Shown: positions 12,350 to 22,689 of the stretch, piece by piece | Position numbering within the stretch: position 1 is the first letter of the stretch | Layout: each line of letters opens with the position of its first letter | Position numbers and translations under genes: made by a program | Notes under the pieces: model-generated | Database searches by the model: none | The model's input: only the letters and a program-made list of their open reading frames with translations | What the model was told of the DNA's origin: nothing | Assembly: GCA_001692895.1 (NCBI GenBank) | Contig: KV748207.1 | Coordinates: forward strand, 744,001 to 808,000 | Origin: Cenococcum geophilum 1.58 | Lineage: Eukaryota; Ascomycota; Dothideomycetes; Gloniales; Gloniaceae | Length of the DNA: 64,000 bases | Reading direction: 5' to 3'

Positions 12350-12605
12350 TTAAAACGCGTAATAGACGCGAACTAAGGTTCTTTGTCTTATTAAGTTTTA
12401 ATTTTTAGGTTCTAAAATGTGTAATAAATATAAAACTAAGGGCCTATTAGGGGGTTGGTTCCTTAAATACCTAACGCCTTTTAGAGTGCGTAATAGACGC
12501 GAACTAAGGGCCTATTAAGGGGTCGGTTCTTTAAGTACCTAAGGACTATATATAAAGAATTAAGGGCCTATTAGGGGGTTAGTTCTTTAGATACACGTTA
12601 ACTGA
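12350..12605. repeat. Repeated units in the 5' leader of copia A
   Basis: A unit of the type aactaagggcctattagggg, followed by a ggttccttaaatacc-like tail, occurs three times from about 12434, 12502 and 12557. The phrase gcgtaatagacgcgaactaagg appears twice (about 12357 and 12488). It lies between Gag and the 5' LTR. The rest, to 12708, is an unassigned leader. Confidence 0.7.
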
Positions 12606-12708
12606 TACTTCTTAGCAAATGGGTTCGGTAGAGGCCTGTAAGCAGGGACTAATTAAGCTCGTCTCTCTTTGTAGGTGGTACGTCTCCTAATCTGTGATTA
12701 CTAATTAG

Positions 12709-12881
12709 TGTCAGTATTACTTCTGGTGATACGTAATGCTATTGCAATAGTATGGGGTGGTAACTGATTTTAATTAATGCTTATTAATTCTCCTATTCTA
12801 TAGGTGGAATTTAGTGGATTTCCTAAGCTCGCTTAGCTTACGTAACTAACCCAATTAGTTATAGACAACCTCGTTTAGACA
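12709..12881 (-). repeat. Right (5') LTR of copia A
   Basis: 173 bp, beginning tgtcagtatt and ending gtttagaca, followed by the TSD actag. Immediately inside, the minus strand reads ctaattagtaatcac, which resembles the equivalent position in B1, B2 and H. Confidence 0.95.
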
Positions 12882-12886
12882 ACTAG

Positions 12887-14711
12887 GTTATTAATAAGGT
12901 ACTACTTAGTGGCCTATAACTTAGCAATGGATTATTTATAGAGGGGGGTATAGCTAAGGGCGTTTTCCTTATCTGACTTAATCTTAATCTTATAGTTATA
13001 CGGTTGGTGCGGTGGAAGTATATTAAATACTACCTTGGAGAATACGTCCTTAAACTTTCGGTATTAATAGGGTAATTTCTATTCTACTAGCTCCTTATCC
13101 ATAAGCTCGCTTTCCTATCTACTAAGCTTACTTTTCTTTTCCTTAAGTATTTAGTTAATTTTATATAAGCTAGTTGTAAAAGCAATAGTATTAGGCTGGA
13201 CTAAGTTTTGGTAAAATCCTATAGCGCTAATATAGTAAATATTGACTGGTAGGAGGTCTGTAGGTTTCCTTATAGCTATTTACTAGACCGTATTTTACGG
13301 TTTAGGGTTTATAATCTTTCTTAGCTCCTATTTTATCTTCTATAAGTTATCCCTTTAGTTTATTAGTTTAGTATAGCGTCTAACATTCCTTATTATTCTT
13401 CGTGGCTATATAGGGCCTAAGCTCTCTATAGGGGGCTTTTTTAGGTCATTATTAACTTCCTAGGTCTTTAATGCGGGTAGCGTAGTGTAGGTAGTTTGGG
13501 GGCGGCGTAGTATACGGATCTGTTGCGAATTAAGCTATATATCTTTCTTAAAGGCCTAGTCCCTACGTATAGCATTGGCTTAGTAAATAGTATTAATCTA
13601 GGGCCGTATAAGATTTTCTATTATAATACTAATTTCTTTTATAAAGAAAGGAGTTAGGGGTAGGGTTTTAGGCTAGATAAGCCGTTTATTCTATACGTTT
13701 AGCTATAAGCCTAAATAGGCTAGCTATTTTCTCCCTAAGATTATATTATAGCTTCTTAAGTCTATAATAAGGAAGGGGACATTATACTACCTTTATCTGT
13801 TAATACGAAGGTAAATTTGTAATATAGTTATAATGGGTAGTCCTACCTGTCCGTTATACCCATAAATAGGAATTAGCTTAGGCAGTTCTTCTAAAGGCGT
13901 ATTTAAAAAGTTAGCTAGTTTTGTAGCATACTTTATATTAATTAAGGTAAAGGTATTTACTCCTAAGTTAGCTAAAGTAGAGGTTAAAACTTAATATCTA
14001 TTACGGAATAAAGTATAAGGGATAGTGTAGCCTTTTCTACTAACTAGCTAACCTAGATTAATATATAATATGTCGATTTCTTTTAACCCTAGGGAGGAGT
14101 CTTTCCATAGGGTTTCTCTTTTTCTAACTTTATACTATTCTTCTAAATTAATAGGACCTTATTTATCTTTACTTTTATTAAATAGTTCCTTATAGGGTGG
14201 CTAGGTTAACTATACGAGAAGTAAGCTCCTTAATTGCTAAGGGCCTATATATAGGGGTCGCTATATATAGGCCGGGTATACACCGGACCCGCAGCTAGGG
14301 TAGCTACGCGGCTAGCTACTAGGTTAACTATAGGCTAAGCGGCCGGTGCTATAGGGGTTGGCGATTATACTAGGGCACTATAGGCTATTCTTGTAGTACT
14401 TATAGCCTGATTTACGAGGTTTCTAGTTTTTAGCTAATTGGCGCGTGCCTTAATTTAATAAAGGCCTTAGTTAATAGCTAGGCAATAATCTATAAGTTTT
14501 TTTAACGTCTATACTATAGTATAAGCTAGTAATACGGCCCGCTATAAGTCTAGGGTAAGCTTATTAAAGAGGTTTAGTAGTAGGTCTTCCTAGGAGATTT
14601 AGGCCTATCCGGCTAGGTATAGAAAGCGGGTTTAGAAGGCTAAAAAGGTCTCCGCTGTTTTTATATTTAGACTTTTATAGCTAAGGCAGGCGTTTTATAC
14701 CCTAAAAGGGT
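12887..14711 (-). pseudogene. Gypsy C N-terminal RT, protease and C-terminal Gag
   Basis: The frame resumes after copia A. The first bases (ttattaataagg) continue the text broken at 881, as the D copy at 38490-38520 shows. Minus-strand order from right to left is C-terminal Gag, the Gag knuckle region near 14100-14230, retropepsin near 13640-13900 and the RT N-terminus. It corresponds closely to D at 38490-40330. It ends at the TSD cctta (14712-14716) of gypsy E and continues at 41431. Confidence 0.85.
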
Positions 14712-14716
14712 CCTTA

Positions 14717-15135
14717 TATAACGAAGCCTTATAGCAGGAACTACGGTAGACTTGTTAATAGGCTAGGTATATAGATATAAAATAGTTAATAACGTAAACA
14801 TAACTAGTGGAGTAGTTGCCTAATAGATTAACTCCAATTATATTTTAAGATTTACTATAAAGAGAAGGAAACCATCTATAAAGACCGTACGTCCTTAAAT
14901 ATATAACTCCTCCCTATAGTAAAGGTTAAGTATATCGGTACGTTAGTACGTTAGTACGCTACATTTCTATATTCCCACATTCCCACGTTCCGAACTCGTA
15001 ACGTAACTAGCTATATAACTTAGCTACCCCTTATCCTATAGCTTAATTAGTTCCAGTACCTCCCGTACTATCTTAACTAACCTATTTATATCTGTCCCTA
15101 GTAGTTACACTACTACTAATATAAGGTCCGTAACA
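14717..15135 (-). repeat. Left (3') LTR of gypsy E
   Basis: 419 bp, intact and uninterrupted. It contains gtacgtta in three near-tandem copies around 14940-14965. It is the reference for reconstructing the shattered right LTR. Confidence 0.95.
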
Positions 15136-15150
15136 CCATCTCCCTCCTCT
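15136..15150 (-). other. Polypurine tract of gypsy E
   Basis: On the minus strand this reads gagaggagggagatgg and directly abuts the 3' LTR start tgttacgg, the position where plus-strand DNA synthesis is primed in LTR elements. Confidence 0.7.
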
Positions 15151-15509
15151 CTATCTTTATTTTTAAAGATATCTCCTATCTCTAAGTCGTCTATTAGAGG
15201 TATGGCATTCCCGTCTTTAATTTAATAACCTTTATTATTCTTAATACCTCCTATTAAATCTTCTACGTCTAATCGTCGTAACTAGCTAGTGACGTTTATC
15301 CTATTACTTAGTAAAATTATACTATCTTATTCTTATTATATAGAGAAGAAGTTAGTATATATTACGATTACGTCTCCATCTAGTCGCTAACCTTCCTCTT
15401 ATACTAAGTATATATAAGCAAACATACAGTCTTCCTATAATGTTTAATCCGTCTCTAACGCTAAGTATACGCGTCTTATTATTCTTTATATCCGTCTAGT
15501 TCCTTATCT

Positions 15510-15900
15510 AATCTCCCCTAGGGTTGCGCGTATTAGTAGCGGCTAAAAAACTAGAGAGTAAGCTAGCCAAGGCCCTAGTTAAAGTGTAGCGTTATTTTAA
15601 TAAGGCGTCTTAGGCTCTAAAAGCTTAACTAAATACTTATACTCGCTTAAGCTATCTAATAAAGGTATATAAAAAGGTGCGCTTAAAAGGGCTTTATCTA
15701 GTAGAGTAAGGTCTATTTAAGCTTAAGGCTAAGAAGGCTAAAAGGGGTTCTAATTAAGAAGAGGCGGAAACAACTAATACGCTAGTGGTGGATCCTCTAA
15801 ATAACTTAGCTCGTTTATCGCCTTTAACTAATTCCTTTATCTTTGGCTCCTTCTTAATATTACCTAACCTATTTTCTTCTAATACTCCTATACCTTTTCT
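15510..15900 (+). pseudogene. Antisense coding-like stretch in the 3' region of gypsy E
   Basis: On the plus strand, opposite to the E polyprotein, a frame through 15542 gives about 120 codons of Lys/Leu/Glu-rich sequence (KLESKLAKALVKV, then KVYKKVRLKGLYLVE). Its internal stops are all TAG or TAA, as RIP makes from CAG or CAA. It lies between the chromodomain and the 3' LTR, a region of about 0.7 kb with no other assigned role. I do not recognise the product. The minus strand here is also fairly open, so it could be the C-terminal tail of the polyprotein read backwards. Extra antisense frames before the 3' LTR are known in some plant LTR elements. Confidence 0.35.
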
Positions 15901-16350
15901 ATAGCATTCTTTAAATTCTATAGTAGTTCCTAGGTAGTTTAATTATAGCCTATCTACTTAACCTTATACTATATTTTATTATTAATATCCTTATAAGCAA
16001 CAATCTTTAAAACTTGCCATTAATTTTTTTCCTATTCTCTATACGTGTCTGCTTTGTAGACTAGTGGCTTAATATCTCTATATACTAGCTCTAGTATTGC
16101 GATATACTATATAGGGTAGATCCTTATTTTAGCTAGTAGGTTTAACTTAAACGTAACCGGTAAAATCCTTTAAATAATCTTAAAAGGTCCTAGTCTAACG
16201 TAGTCTAATTTCTTGCTTAGTTATTAACTTTTAAAATTTTTATATAGTAGCTATACTTTATCTCCCTCCTTAAGTTCTAGTCCCTTAGATCTCTTAGCAT
16301 TATAGTACCTTTTTATTCTTTCTTATACTTTCTTTATTAATTCTATAAGG
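15870..16350 (-). pseudogene. Gypsy E integrase C-terminus and chromodomain
   Basis: On the minus strand, after copia H, the integrase GPY/F module reads KLDYVRLGPFKII (about 16150-16220), preceded by LKEGDKV. A chromodomain follows at about 15870-16020: KIVAYKDINNKI, then YKVK-IGYN-TT-E and NLKNAIEKV, with Trp positions turned to TAG. Chromodomains of this kind steer chromovirus integration toward marked chromatin (family knowledge). The frame is interrupted at 16355 by copia H and resumes at 28867. Confidence 0.85.
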
Positions 16351-16355
16351 TCTAT

Positions 16356-16623
16356 TGTTCGTACTAACTTAATAGCATAAGTGAGTCGTATCCACGGGCA
16401 CGAAATACATATAGTATCGTATGCTTGTTTAGATGGTGACTGTCAATTATATAAAGTAGACTACGTAGTCTATATACTGATACACCTCCCCCCTAATTAG
16501 TTAGTGCTTTATGAGTGCACCAGACGCGTAAGCGAGTGGTTAGTGCACTAAACGCGTAAACGCGTACCTAGTGTACCGAACGCGTAAGCACGCGTTTAGT
16601 ATAACAGGTGCTGTAATTATATA
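16356..16623 (-). repeat. Left (3') LTR of copia H
   Basis: 268 bp, starting tgttcgtact and ending aattatata (a mutated ...ACA; the partner ends aattataca). It contains three spaced copies of an acgcgtaaRc motif at about 16525-16595. The run of C before tagttagtgc near 16490 is conserved in both LTRs. Confidence 0.95.
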
Positions 16624-16839
16624 CTAGCAGTACTTAAAAAATAAAACCACCTGTATACAGCCTCTGTAATTGCTTTAATAAAACTATAAAACATAAAGGA
16701 AAATATATAGGAAATCTCCCCTAAGGTGCCGTCTAGGCTGCCTTCTAAACGGTACCTTAAGCTGGCCGTAAGTCCTGCTTACGGTCCGTAAAATAAACTA
16801 TACGGCCTTTTAACGGGCAGTAGATAAGCTATAAGTTAG

Positions 16840-16995
16840 ATTTTAAGGGCCGTTAAGGCGCTAGTGCTAAGTAAGCCAATAGCAATTTTCCATGTCTAGT
16901 ATGGAAAATTGTAATTAGTTAATTTAACCACTATAGTAGAATATAGCAGAATTCGGTAGGTTACGTAAGTCCACTAAGTTCTATTACAGCTTTTT
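16840..16995. repeat. Palindrome module, copy in copia H
   Basis: The order is gggccgttaaggcgctag, taagtaagccaatagc, aattttccatgtctagtatg (continuing gaaaatt), then gtaattagttaa and a tail with tatagcagaattcgg and ctaagttctatt. The reverse complement aligns with the copia A copy from the TTCTGC-type repeats through the palindrome to agcgcc. Only the loop differs. Confidence 0.8.
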
Positions 16996-17099
16996 ACCGT
17001 TTTTCTACTTAATAGCTTACGGTCCGTAGAATAGGCTATATAATAAGCCGTACGGCCTTTTAATGGGCCGTAGGCGTACCATAGGTACTCCGTTAGTCC

Positions 17100-19238
17100 C
17101 ATTTTACCCATTCTATAACTTTTAGGTTAAGCTTATTCGTGTTAATTAGGGTTTTAAGGGCTTAATACGGCTTTGCCTTAGTTATGGCGTCTATTAGGTT
17201 ATCTCCGCTGCTAATCCATTTAACCTCTGTAATTTTATATTATTTATAGGCCTAATATAATTATATTAGGTCGACTATAAGCCTCTTCTCTTATACCGTA
17301 CCTAGTTTAACTAGGTAGTTATAAAGGGACTTTAAATTAGTGTATAAAACCAGGGGTAACTGCTCTAGTTATAGAATCTTCTGAACCGTTAATTTAATTG
17401 CGGCTGCTATATTAAATCCATAAGCTAGTGTATATAGTTTAGAAGCTAGTACACTACGGGTTACTTATTTACACTTAATTAAAGACTAGTACAGTATATT
17501 TACGTCCTAATTATAGTCTATAAGTATAATTATAAAGCCGATTTATAATAATAGGTCTTTATTATTAGTAAAGGAGGTATCTATAAATGCCAGTAAGCTA
17601 AGGGAACTTAGGTCTAGTGGTACGAAAGTAAGTCCCCTTACTATATTATTAATTTGCCACTAAATGCGCTTATTAAGCTGCTTAATATTTTCTTCTTATA
17701 GATCTACTGCCTAGGCCGTAAAGGATAAGTCATAGGCAGATTTGGGTTGGTAGACTATAGTAATATAGGCGCCTCTTATACGCTATATAGCGTATTAGTC
17801 CTTTATATTTATAGTTTTATAAGTCTCTTTACGGGAACTAGTAAGGTCCGTAGGCTTTACTATAATAAGCTTTAGGTTTTAAGCTTAGCGTTCCTAGGTT
17901 AGCTAGATTAAATTGCCCTTTTATATAATTAAGCCTCCGTTAAACTTAATTAGAGTTTACTTAGTTAACTGCTCTTACGGCTTTACCAGAAACTTAGCTT
18001 CTTACAGTTTAGTCTCTTTAGTATCCATAAATATCTAGTCTGCTAAGAAGAGGGTATTATCTATTTAGAGTCTAATAATACTAAGGCCGTTTAATAGGCT
18101 GTATAGGAGGTAGGGGTTATAGGTTAACTGTTCTATTTTAAGTTTACTAACGTGGTGCTAGTGGTATATTTTAAACTAATAGTTTCTAGCTTCTAGTACT
18201 CTATAAAGAGGTTTTATAACCTATAAAATTATTCCTAGTTATAGGTTAAGCTTATAGGGTGGTTGTATAAAGATATCCCTACTTAGGTAGGTATTAGACT
18301 ATATATAGGCTTATAAGATATCCCGTAAGTAAAGGGCTATAGATTTAGTTTGCTATAGTCTAGGTATAAGTGCGAGTATAATCCATTAACTAACCCGTTA
18401 AATTATAGGCAATTATATAAGGACTAGGTCCTTTCCCTAGTTATTATAAGCTTATATAATAAGCCTTAATTTCTTAAAGGCTTTATTAGTATTAGGGTGC
18501 TTAATCTTATTAATAAAGCGTAAGTTAAATATACGGACGCCTTACGGAACGTCTCTCTCCATTATAATTATAAAGACACCCTTTTTAAGTAGTTCGTTAA
18601 TCTCTTTACGCCATAAGTCCGTAAAAGGGGTTTCCTATACTAGAACTAATATATCTATAGGTGGAGATTGCTTTGCGGATGTGCCTATAGAGGTTAGGTA
18701 GTTCTTTATTACGGGATTCTTATAGGGGCGTCCTCGGCCATGCTTTACAGCAGGTTTAATAAGTTTAGTAGGTTTCTAAAGGACCTCTAGGGTAGGCAAG
18801 AGTGCCTCCAGTTTGTTTAATTCGGCAGTCGTTTTTAGTTTATCTAGTTTAGCGGTTGCTTCTAGTTTGTCTAGCTTAACATTATAGGTATTTTTAGGCC
18901 AAAAGTAGGGTTTTACGGACGTGCTTTTAAAGCTAGTTAGCCCGCTAGGAAGCTATATATAGTATGTCTTATTTTCTATAGCTAGTAGACGGTAAGGTCT
19001 ATTTTAACTACCGCTTTTACGCTATATAAGGACTTTAGAGTTAGGCGGAGGTTGTATACTAAGGTTGTATTAGGTCCGTTGCGGTAGTATAGGGCATTAT
19101 TAATAGTTTATTTAGCCCATAATTTGACTATTTTAGTTATTGCCTTCTATATTATAGCTGCTTATTCCGTAATAGATAGAATAGGGGGGCCTAGGTTACT
19201 TATCCTTAGATAGGCTCCGTAAACTAAAAGGGTAGGTA
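17100..19238 (-). pseudogene. Copia H RNase H, RT and integrase C-terminus
   Basis: Minus-strand RNase H lies at 17130-17420: LKSLYNYLVKLGTV, then EKRLIVDLI and KWISSGDNLIDAITKAK. RT occupies most of 17450-18900, with the catalytic box near 18045-18080 reading IDNTLFLAD, one Asp changed to Asn. The integrase C-terminus is at about 18930-19150 and contains NNALYYRNGPNTT and LPSGLTSFKS. Element J interrupts the integrase at 19242; the rest continues at 25390. Stops are mostly TAG. Confidence 0.85.
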
Positions 19239-19242
19239 CTAG

Positions 19243-19499
19243 TGTAGGAGGGTACGACCACTCTCAGATAGGAAAGTCACAGTGCTGTCTGTCTGTCGGT
19301 CGGTCGGTCGGTCGGTCGGTCAGTCGGTCAGTCGGTCGGTCAGTCAGTCGTAATCAATTAGTAGGAAAGCAGTCAGTAAGAAGAAAGGAAAGAATGTATT
19401 CCCGGTCAGTCGTGGTAAAGAGAAGGAGAGAAGCCGAAGGCTCGATATATACAGGAAAATGCCAAGGCGCTAAGCAGTGGCCCATTTTACCCCACCATA
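19243..19499 (-). repeat. Left (3') LTR of element J
   Basis: 257 bp with a cggt/cagt tetranucleotide array at about 19296-19350 (six perfect cggt units, then seven mixed units). It retains many CA and TG dinucleotides, unlike the surrounding elements. Confidence 0.9.
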
Positions 19500-19515
19500 T
19501 ACCTCCCCCACTAAG
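19500..19515 (-). other. Polypurine tract of element J
   Basis: The minus strand reads agtgggggaggta, directly against the LTR. A second similar purine block followed by tccccta-type text lies at about 22645-22662. Confidence 0.6.
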
Positions 19516-22400
19516 AACGTTGTCCCCTAACGTTCTATACTATAGAAGAATAGCTAAACAAAAGTAAAGCAAAAGCAGAATAGAAAAAAGGAAAGTACAC
19601 CCCTAAAAGAACTCAGATAACCCTATCCTTAGCTCTCCTATAGAACTGTTCTATAGTGCCCCTCTATTACCCATAGCTAAGATCCAACCTAGTAACTAGG
19701 ACAGCAGTAAACTAGAAACAATAACGGTAGCAGTAACAGTAGCAACAGCAGTAATAGCAGTAATAGCAGTAACAGCAGCAACAGTAACGGTAGTAGCAAT
19801 AGTAATACGGCAGACAGTCAGCGCGGTAGAATACTCGGTAGAAGAATTCGGTAACAGTTAGTAAACAATAGGACATCTAGCAGCAGAACTTTTAGTAGCA
19901 GAAATCTCGGTAGCGGCAGACAGTCGGTAGCAGTCAGTTAGTAGCAGTTAGTTAGTAGCAGTTAGTTAGTAGCAATAGAACAATCAGAATAATAGAACGG
20001 AACAGTCAGAATAGCAATAGCAGTAGTGGCAGCGGTAGAACAGCTGGTCGGCAGCAGTAGAATAGATTAGTTAGAATAGCAGTATAGAACGGCATAACGG
20101 ACCTAGCAGATCCAGCAGTAAATAGACCTAGCAGCGGTATAGATCTAGGACGGTAGAGACAGCAGTCAGTTAAGACAGCAAGGACGAAATAGCTAGACGG
20201 GATAGCGGCAGCAGCGGCGGTGGCAGGACGGTCAATCAAGATAGCAGAGACTCCGGCTTGGTTTAATTGTTCGGTTAGCCTTTTAATATTAAGACTCTGC
20301 ATCTAGCTCTGCCTCGGTCTGCCTTAGTCTACATTATACACGACTTCTTAGTTAGGCTCTATCCGTGGCTTTACATCAGGCCCTACATCTAGCTGTACAT
20401 CTGGCTGTGCATCTGGCCGTGCATTAGTAGCTCTACATTCCATATTCTGCGTCCATGTCTACGTGCGTGCCTATATACCTACGTTAACTACTAGCCAAAG
20501 ACTATCTAATTAGTCGGCGACAACGTGCTGCAACTAATCATTCGGTCATTTAATTAAGGTAGAAAGTCGGCCCAGTTAAAGGCTCTGCTTGTCCTGATTT
20601 AAATGCGGAGACGGCGTTCAGCTGATCAAGATTTAATAAGGCCCCGGCTTGACTTAAGGTGTCTTCTACTACATGTACGACTGGGGCTTTGCATCCGTAG
20701 ACAGTTGATCAAAGCTTCCGTGTAGACGTACGTCGGTTAAGGCTCCGCATCTATCATCGATTAAGGCTCCGCATCTGTCGTCAATCAAGGCTTCGCATAT
20801 ATCGGCGTCCAGTTAAGCTGCCGTACTATTATCCAATCAAGGCTCTGCACCTGTATGCTCCATATCCACAGACTCCCTATATAACTCCGTGTGAGACTCC
20901 ATATAAAGCTCCGTATCTATATCTACAGGAAAGATCATTCTAGTTAACCAATCCGTAAGCGTCGAGACGGGCGGCAATTAATCAATAAGGGGGGGACAGC
21001 CAAGGGAAGAGGCTCTCGCAGAGGCTCCAAAACGTTAATTAACCATATTTCCGACGTTCTTCCGGCCGTATACTAGTTTCCTAATTAGGTCTAGTGCCTG
21101 CGTGCCCGTGTGCCTGCGGTGATGCATCTTTAACTGCCAATCAAAGACGTCTAATGGCGACGGTAACTGATTCAATTTAACTATGACAACGTACAATCAA
21201 CTGACGTTTAAATAAGGTATTAGGTCGGCCCGACCGAAGGCTCTAATTTAACAACTTGACTATAGAGGCAGCGTTCAACTACTCAGGATTTAACTAAGGC
21301 TTTAGCTTGACTTAAGGCGTCTTCTACTATACGTACGACCTGGGCTCTGCATCTGTAGGCCCTATATCTGCAGACAATCGATCGGGACTCTAGCTGTATA
21401 GTCGTTCTATTAAAGCTTCTATATCCATGCAGTTGATTAAGGCTTCGCATTATATAATCAAGGCTCTCGGCATCCACTAGACGTCCAATCTAGAGACCTG
21501 TCTTAAGACTTCCTCCTTTACGAGCACTAACGGTAGCTTCCTCTGAACCACTACAACAGGCCTAGCGCTTTTATAGGACGTCCCTAACAGCTGCTTTCTT
21601 CCTTTCCTAAACCATCCTTACTCTTAGCTTCTTCAGTGCATCCTTAGGCTTTTTACGGCTGCTTCTTTATTCCCGCTACTAGCAGTACGCTCGCGTATCC
21701 TTAATCTTCTTCTAGCTTAAGAACCTTCTAGGGACTATCTTCTGCTTCCAGTCTCTTTGTCATCCGGTGGCAGCTTCTCAGCTACTATAACTACCTCCAT
21801 CGCATATCCCTTACCCTTACGTCCATAATACAGTCCTTTCATCAAGACAATCTCTAAGAAGTGCTGGCTCCTATACATCCAATTCCTGTTTCCCTTATAA
21901 TCCTCGACAAGGTCCTTTACTAGCTTAACCAGATACGGCTTTATCCTGTCTTTAGTCGCATAAAAATGGCTTAAGCACGCGGTACTTTATCACTGATATT
22001 ATGCTGCTGCCTTTGTATAAGTCCCTTCCTTATCGCGGTATCCGTTCTTATCGTGCAGCCAGTGCAGTACTAAATTCAGGTAGCAGGGCAGAGCTGCAAT
22101 TAGCTGTCGTTCAAATAAGGAATAAAGTCGGCCCGGTCGAAGGCTCTAATTTGACGACATTCGACTGATTCGATTCAGTGACGGCGACGTGCTGATATTG
22201 AGGCTCTTGCTTGATTCGATCCTTTGACTGACCATAGCTTCTGTGCGGTTATTCGAGACCAAGGCTTCCGTACAGTCGTTCGATCAAGGCTCTGCGTATA
22301 GCTCTGCATCTGGCTCATATAATCGGCTCTGTATCCGTGCAATCAATTGAGGCTCTTGGTGCCGTTCTCGTCGTACAGCTGGCGCATCATCGAATTCTAG
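19516..22400. repeat. Non-coding internal part of element J with low-complexity and repeated segments
   Basis: 19680-20290 is rich in cag/tag trinucleotide runs. Three diverged copies of a longer segment start near 20505, 21120 and 22085; each carries aagtcggccc, then aaggctct, and phrases such as ttgacttaaggYgtcttctact (in two of them). Within them, aaggctccgcatctg-like units recur. The short open frames at 20006-20302 and 21283-21477 (minus) lie in this material, have no recognisable domain and are not called genes. Confidence 0.6.
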
Positions 22401-22512
22401 GGGCGGTGTAGAGTTCTGCCGGTTCTACTGCTGAATAGACCAATTAGGATTTTCCATCCCCGGGATAGAAAATTGCTATTGGCTTAGTAACAGGCGGTAA
22501 GCTAAGCTAACA
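22400..22512. repeat. Palindrome module, copy in element J
   Basis: gagttctgccggttctactg is followed by accaattagg, the palindrome attttccatccccgggatag (continuing aaaatt), then gctattggcttag and gcggtaagc. The orientation is as in copia A. It lies about 2.9 kb from the 3' LTR, unlike the copia copies, which lie close to theirs. Confidence 0.75.
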
Positions 22513-22689
22513 TCCTTACAGCAGTAGGTCGTCGTGACTAACGCGTCCTAACACGTTGCGATTAAGAAAGTAAATAAGGGAGCTTTAGGAAATACAGTAA
22601 TTAAGCAGAAAAATAGAAATCTTTTTACGGCCATCACCTACGTCCCCTCCCCCACCTTAGAACTTAACTGTCCCCTAGTTAAACATCCT

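Larger units (their letters stand above)
887..12881 (-). mobile_element. Ty1/copia element A, split by B1
   Basis: It is bounded by two 173-bp LTRs (887-1059 and 12709-12881) that start TGTC and end GACA, and flanked by the TSD actag at 882-886 and 12882-12886. Its own length is about 5.84 kb once copia B1 (5046-11197) and one TSD copy are removed. The polyprotein is on the minus strand, so the right LTR is the 5' one. It interrupts the RT of gypsy C. Pol order on the minus strand is Gag knuckle, protease-like, integrase, RT, RNase H, the usual copia order. Confidence 0.95.

Noticed and set aside
20006-20302. 98-codon minus frame
   Set aside because: It lies in cag/tag-rich low-complexity DNA of element J, has no domain, and its Ala/Leu runs follow from the repeat.
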